Part shown: piece after piece, positions 5,538-7,470 of the stretch | Position numbering within the stretch: the stretch's first letter is position 1 | How the letters are laid out: the number at the start of each line of letters is the position of its first letter | DNA from: JBEKIK01 sp049509395 | GTDB taxonomy: Bacteria > Planctomycetota > Planctomycetia > Pirellulales > Thermoguttaceae | Assembly (NCBI GenBank): GCA_049509395.1 | Contig: JBEKZY010000251.1 | Coordinates: forward strand, 1 to 7,470 | DNA: 7,470 nt | Direction of reading: 5' to 3' | Notes under the pieces: generated by a model | The model's input: only the letters and a program-made list of their open reading frames with translations | Databases searched by the model: none | Told to the model about the DNA's origin: nothing | Made by a program: the position numbers and the translations under genes

Positions 5538-6069
5538 GCGAAGGATGCTGCTGTATCGCACGCCGAGCCACATCACCAAGGCCCTACTGGAACGGGAAAT
5601 CTTCCCTGGATCTATCTGGGAGCCCGCAGCAGGCAAGGGCGACATCGTGACGGTGCTGCGGGAATGCGGCTACGACGACGTTCGTTCTTCGGACATAAAC
5701 GATTGGGGCTATCGACCGTGCGACATTGATGATTTCCTAGTGAGCAAGAACAGGTCCGATTGCTTGGTCACCAATCCGCCCTACATCCTGAAGTGGAAGT
5801 TCCTAGCGCAAGCTAAACGGCTAATCCACCACAAGATCGCCATGCTATTACCTCTGGAAACCGAGTACACGAAGACGTTCGCTCGTCTTCATCAATCAGA
5901 CCCAGACTTTCCGTGGAAAGCCCTGTACTCTTTCCTCGAACGCATCCCTTGGGTCAATCTGAAAAATCCTGGGGGCAAGATCAAGTTCGGTTGGTTCGTG
6001 TTCGAGCAGGGATACACAGGAAACGTGTTGCGGGAAACGATCAGTTTTCGTCGGCGACGCTTACTATAA
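5524..6069 (+). CDS. Small SAM-dependent DNA methyltransferase, adenine-type
   Basis: This 181-aa single-domain enzyme carries motif I as WEPAAGKGDI (residues 32-41) and catalytic motif IV as NPPY (84-87, followed by ILKWKF), in that order. NPPY after the SAM-binding loop is the arrangement of many N6-adenine enzymes; compact versions are frequent in phages and islands. A separate target-recognition domain is not apparent, so specificity may be relaxed or supplied by a partner. The ATG at 5524 lies inside the end of the upstream methyltransferase gene, with GAGGAG at 5508-5513 and a 10-nt spacer. An in-frame ATG at 5506 is an alternative. The 14-bp overlap points to coupled translation. I know no close named relative; DNA substrate is inferred from the NPPY motif and the context. 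Confidence 0.85.
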   Translation: MNVLERRMLLYRTPSHITKALLEREIFPGSIWEPAAGKGDIVTVLRECGYDDVRSSDINDWGYRPCDIDDFLVSKNRSDCLVTNPPYILKWKFLAQAKRLIHHKIAMLLPLETEYTKTFARLHQSDPDFPWKALYSFLERIPWVNLKNPGGKIKFGWFVFEQGYTGNVLRETISFRRRRLL

Positions 6070-6085
6070 ATGAGGAGGCTTTACG

Positions 6086-6118
6086 ATGAAAAACTTGATT
6101 GGTTCAAGAGAATTGTGA
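6086..6118 (+). CDS. Ten-codon leader ORF with very strong ribosome-binding site
   Basis: AGGAGG at 6073-6078 stands 7 nt before an ATG at 6086. The ORF encodes MKNLIGSREL and ends at TGA 6116-6118. It is in the same frame as the HTH gene that starts at 6122, only one codon (CAA) after the stop. It is either a leader peptide whose translation feeds re-initiation at 6122, or the original N-terminus of the HTH gene cut by a nonsense change. The strength of the Shine-Dalgarno, the best in the window, supports real ribosome entry here. Confidence 0.4.
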   Translation: MKNLIGSREL

Positions 6119-6121
6119 CAA

Positions 6122-6346
6122 ATGGCAGGCTTATATGCGGCTGTCGAAATGGCTGAAATGCTGGGAATTGACAAAGCGGCGTTTTACCACCAACTCCAGA
6201 CAGGCTGTTGGCCTCGTCCAAAGAACAAGGTCGGTCGAGGCCGTCGTTGTTATTACGTTATTACACAAAAAAAAGAAGTGGCCAAATTGCGAGTAAGAAT
6301 GAACAAACCCTGTACCTGGATTCATCAGGAGTCCTGGTCAACGTGA
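6122..6346 (+). CDS. Small excisionase/AlpA-like HTH protein
   Basis: This 74-aa protein starts almost directly with a MerR/AlpA-type helix-turn-helix: LYAAVEMAEMLGIDKAAFYHQL, followed by a wing with WPRPKNKVGRGRR and a strand CYYVIT, then a helix EVAKLR. Proteins of this size and shape act as excisionases or as activators of integrase genes in phages and islands. The ATG at 6122 lacks its own good Shine-Dalgarno and probably depends on the ribosomes loaded at 6073-6078. An A8 run (6267-6274) ends the conserved part. Reading on in the -1 frame would give a different tail of 37 residues ending at 6387. A gap of 27 bp separates it from the next gene. Family-level assignment is likely; role is inferred. 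Confidence 0.6.
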   Translation: MAGLYAAVEMAEMLGIDKAAFYHQLQTGCWPRPKNKVGRGRRCYYVITQKKEVAKLRVRMNKPCTWIHQESWST

Positions 6347-6373
6347 CCCAATCCCACAACCCAAAGGTGGTGC

Positions 6374-7114
6374 ATGAGACTTCTTGAAACCCCAACGGGC
6401 CTTGACGAGTTGATCGCTGAGGCGACGAATCGGTATCGTGAACTGGTTAGTACAGAGCGACAAACCGTGACCAACTATTGGGAATTTGGGCGGCTACTGA
6501 ATCGTATCCGCCCCAACCACCTCGGAGATTGGATGGAATTCCTGAAAAGCCAGGGCTGGTGCTACTCGCGGGTCAAGCGAGCGGCACGGATCTATGCCAC
6601 TTACGAGAGCGCTAAACACTGCCAGGATCTCACACTGATGGATGCCCTCGGCTACAAGGACACGAGCGTCCTCCCTCCTCGGTGGAAATGTGATGACGAG
6701 TTGCAGGAAGACACCCCGCAACCTGAAGGTGAAGAGCAACCAGAAGTGCTGTCAGTCGTCGAACCGCCCATCGAAGCCTCGCTGACCGTCGACGGTAACG
6801 ACGATGGATCCGGGGATGTCGAGGATGATCAAATGGGTGGGTACAGCGCGGCAGCAGAGAAACAACTGGCCGAGTCGCTGGGCATTTCGGAAGACGAGTA
6901 CAAAAAAGCCTACAACTACATCGCATCATTCGACGACCCTCTTCGGGCGTCGTCCGTGCTGAACTGTATTATTATCGACATGGTAAGAAAATGGACGAAT
7001 GATCTCACTTCTCTGTTAACGCTGCCGGGCAGGGCAAACCCAAAAATTGCATTTGGACTATTAACGCCACCATTCCCGTCCGGCTTTGAGTTAATCGGTA
7101 AAGGAAAGGAATGA
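6374..7114 (+). CDS. Second helical DNA-binding-like protein (DUF3102-like pattern), 246 aa
   Basis: Residues about 10-95 form a helical domain: YWEFGRLLNRI, then DWMEFLKSQGWCYSRVKRAARIY and TYESA. The spacing of the conserved positions (Y-x-x-F-G-x-L, L-x-x-x-G, A-x-R-I-x-x-x-Y) matches the protein at 3245-3946, so the two seem related at domain level. A long acidic Pro/Glu/Asp linker (105-155) follows, then a C-terminal helical segment (157-215) beginning AAAEKQLAESLGISEDEYKKA. AGGTGG at 6365-6370 precedes the ATG with a short 3-nt spacer. The TGA overlaps the ATG of the next gene (ATGA), indicating coupling. DNA binding is plausible from the family pattern but is not shown by any motif I can assign with certainty. 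Confidence 0.75.
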   Translation: MRLLETPTGLDELIAEATNRYRELVSTERQTVTNYWEFGRLLNRIRPNHLGDWMEFLKSQGWCYSRVKRAARIYATYESAKHCQDLTLMDALGYKDTSVLPPRWKCDDELQEDTPQPEGEEQPEVLSVVEPPIEASLTVDGNDDGSGDVEDDQMGGYSAAAEKQLAESLGISEDEYKKAYNYIASFDDPLRASSVLNCIIIDMVRKWTNDLTSLLTLPGRANPKIAFGLLTPPFPSGFELIGKGKE

Positions 7115-7353
7115 ACAATGGACGGATTTGTGCCAGTCTTGCAGCACAACACAGATGGCCGTACCTGACGGATGTGCTGCGCCGCCTTCGGGCAATCGCA
7201 CCCAACGACACTGCCGCCTTGGAGGCCCCGCTGCTGGATCGTTGGCTGACCGACCATCCCGAGCATCGGGTGGAGCAGCGGGAAGAAGAATCTCGCGAGG
7301 CCCAGCCTGCTGTCGTCGGAAACGAGCCGCTCGCCGCATCGCCGCCACTGTAA
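7111..7353 (+). CDS. Hypothetical protein, 80 aa, last gene of the operon
   Basis: I do not recognise this protein. The N-terminal half (HRWPYLTDVLRRLRAI, then LEAPLLDRWLTDH) predicts two amphipathic helices. The C-terminal third is Glu/Arg- and Pro/Ala-rich and probably disordered. The ATG at 7111 overlaps the previous stop codon, and AAGGA at 7101-7105 lies 5 nt upstream, both arguing that it is translated. It has no membrane segment or cysteine pair. Its job is unknown; coupling suggests it works with the protein encoded before it. Confidence 0.6.
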   Translation: MNNGRICASLAAQHRWPYLTDVLRRLRAIAPNDTAALEAPLLDRWLTDHPEHRVEQREEESREAQPAVVGNEPLAASPPL

Positions 7354-7356
7354 ACA

Positions 7357-7371
7357 ACGGTTGAAAACCGT
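7357..7371 (+). terminator. Short hairpin after the operon, possible terminator or operator
   Basis: ACGGTT (7357-7362) pairs perfectly with AACCGT (7366-7371) across a GAA loop, three bases after the last stop codon. No T-run follows and the stem is short, so termination would be weak. The left arm also belongs to the GGTTGAAAA repeat series, so an operator or iteron role is possible. Confidence 0.35.
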
Positions 7372-7411
7372 GGCGCGTGTGGGTTGAAAAGTGTAGCGCT
7401 CAGGATGAAAG
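7359..7411 (+). repeat. Three iteron-like direct repeats
   Basis: GGTTGAAAA occurs exactly at 7359-7367 and 7382-7390. A degenerate copy, GGATGAAAG, is at 7403-7411. The start-to-start spacings are 23 and 21 bp, about two helical turns. Such spacing is seen in replication iterons and multi-site operators. With only two exact 9-mers the pattern could be chance. Confidence 0.3.
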
Positions 7412-7470
7412 ATGGTTCTATTGTAACTCCGATGTTAAGGGAAAGAAAGTAGTCTACCCTGACCTAGGTC

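Noticed and set aside
1..7470. CRISPR array, tRNA, rRNA or insertion-sequence ends
   Set aside because: I found no regularly spaced repeats of 23-40 bp, no cloverleaf with the usual T-loop sequence, and no transposase with terminal inverted repeats.

Overview
The window looks like one end of an integrated mobile element (prophage-like or genomic island) in a bacterium that I would place in the Planctomycetota. The placement is an inference. It rests on an excisionase-type helix-turn-helix protein (141-626) of a kind I remember as common in that phylum, on a hypothetical protein (1499-2842) whose C-terminal half resembles a module from planctomycete and actinobacterial proteins, and on moderate-to-high GC. 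The mobile-element call rests on the C-terminal catalytic end of a tyrosine recombinase at the left edge, two small excisionase-like DNA-binding proteins, a winged-helix protein, two solitary DNA methyltransferases, and long runs of hypothetical genes.

Layout, left part: an integrase tail (3-167, +) converges with a two-gene minus-strand unit, a winged-helix protein (629-1300) followed by the HTH protein (141-626). A dense control region (about 1300-1498) separates that unit from the divergent 447-aa hypothetical gene (1499-2842, +), which is followed by a hairpin and about 400 bp without a credible gene (2843-3244).

Layout, right part: a compact plus-strand operon runs from 3245 to 7353. 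It encodes a helical DNA-binding-like protein, a beta-class DNA methyltransferase with a long odd C-terminus, a small adenine-type methyltransferase overlapping it by 14 bp, a small HTH protein, a second helical DNA-binding-like protein related in pattern to the first, and an 80-aa hypothetical protein joined by an ATGA overlap. The last 117 bp hold a hairpin, iteron-like repeats and a terminal palindrome.

The most interesting signal is non-coding. A roughly 45-bp element occurs twice, upstream of the winged-helix unit (1379-1423, read on the minus strand) and upstream of the methyltransferase operon (3142-3186, read on the plus strand). By hand alignment 34 of 45 positions match, with the same three GATAC/GTATC half-sites at the same spacing and the same orientation toward the downstream gene. 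This suggests that the two transcription units are one regulon controlled by an element-encoded regulator. Secondary points are a ParA-like segment fused out of context to the methyltransferase C-terminus, an in-frame stop and an A8 slippery tract in the small HTH gene, and two similar helical-domain proteins that bracket the methyltransferases.
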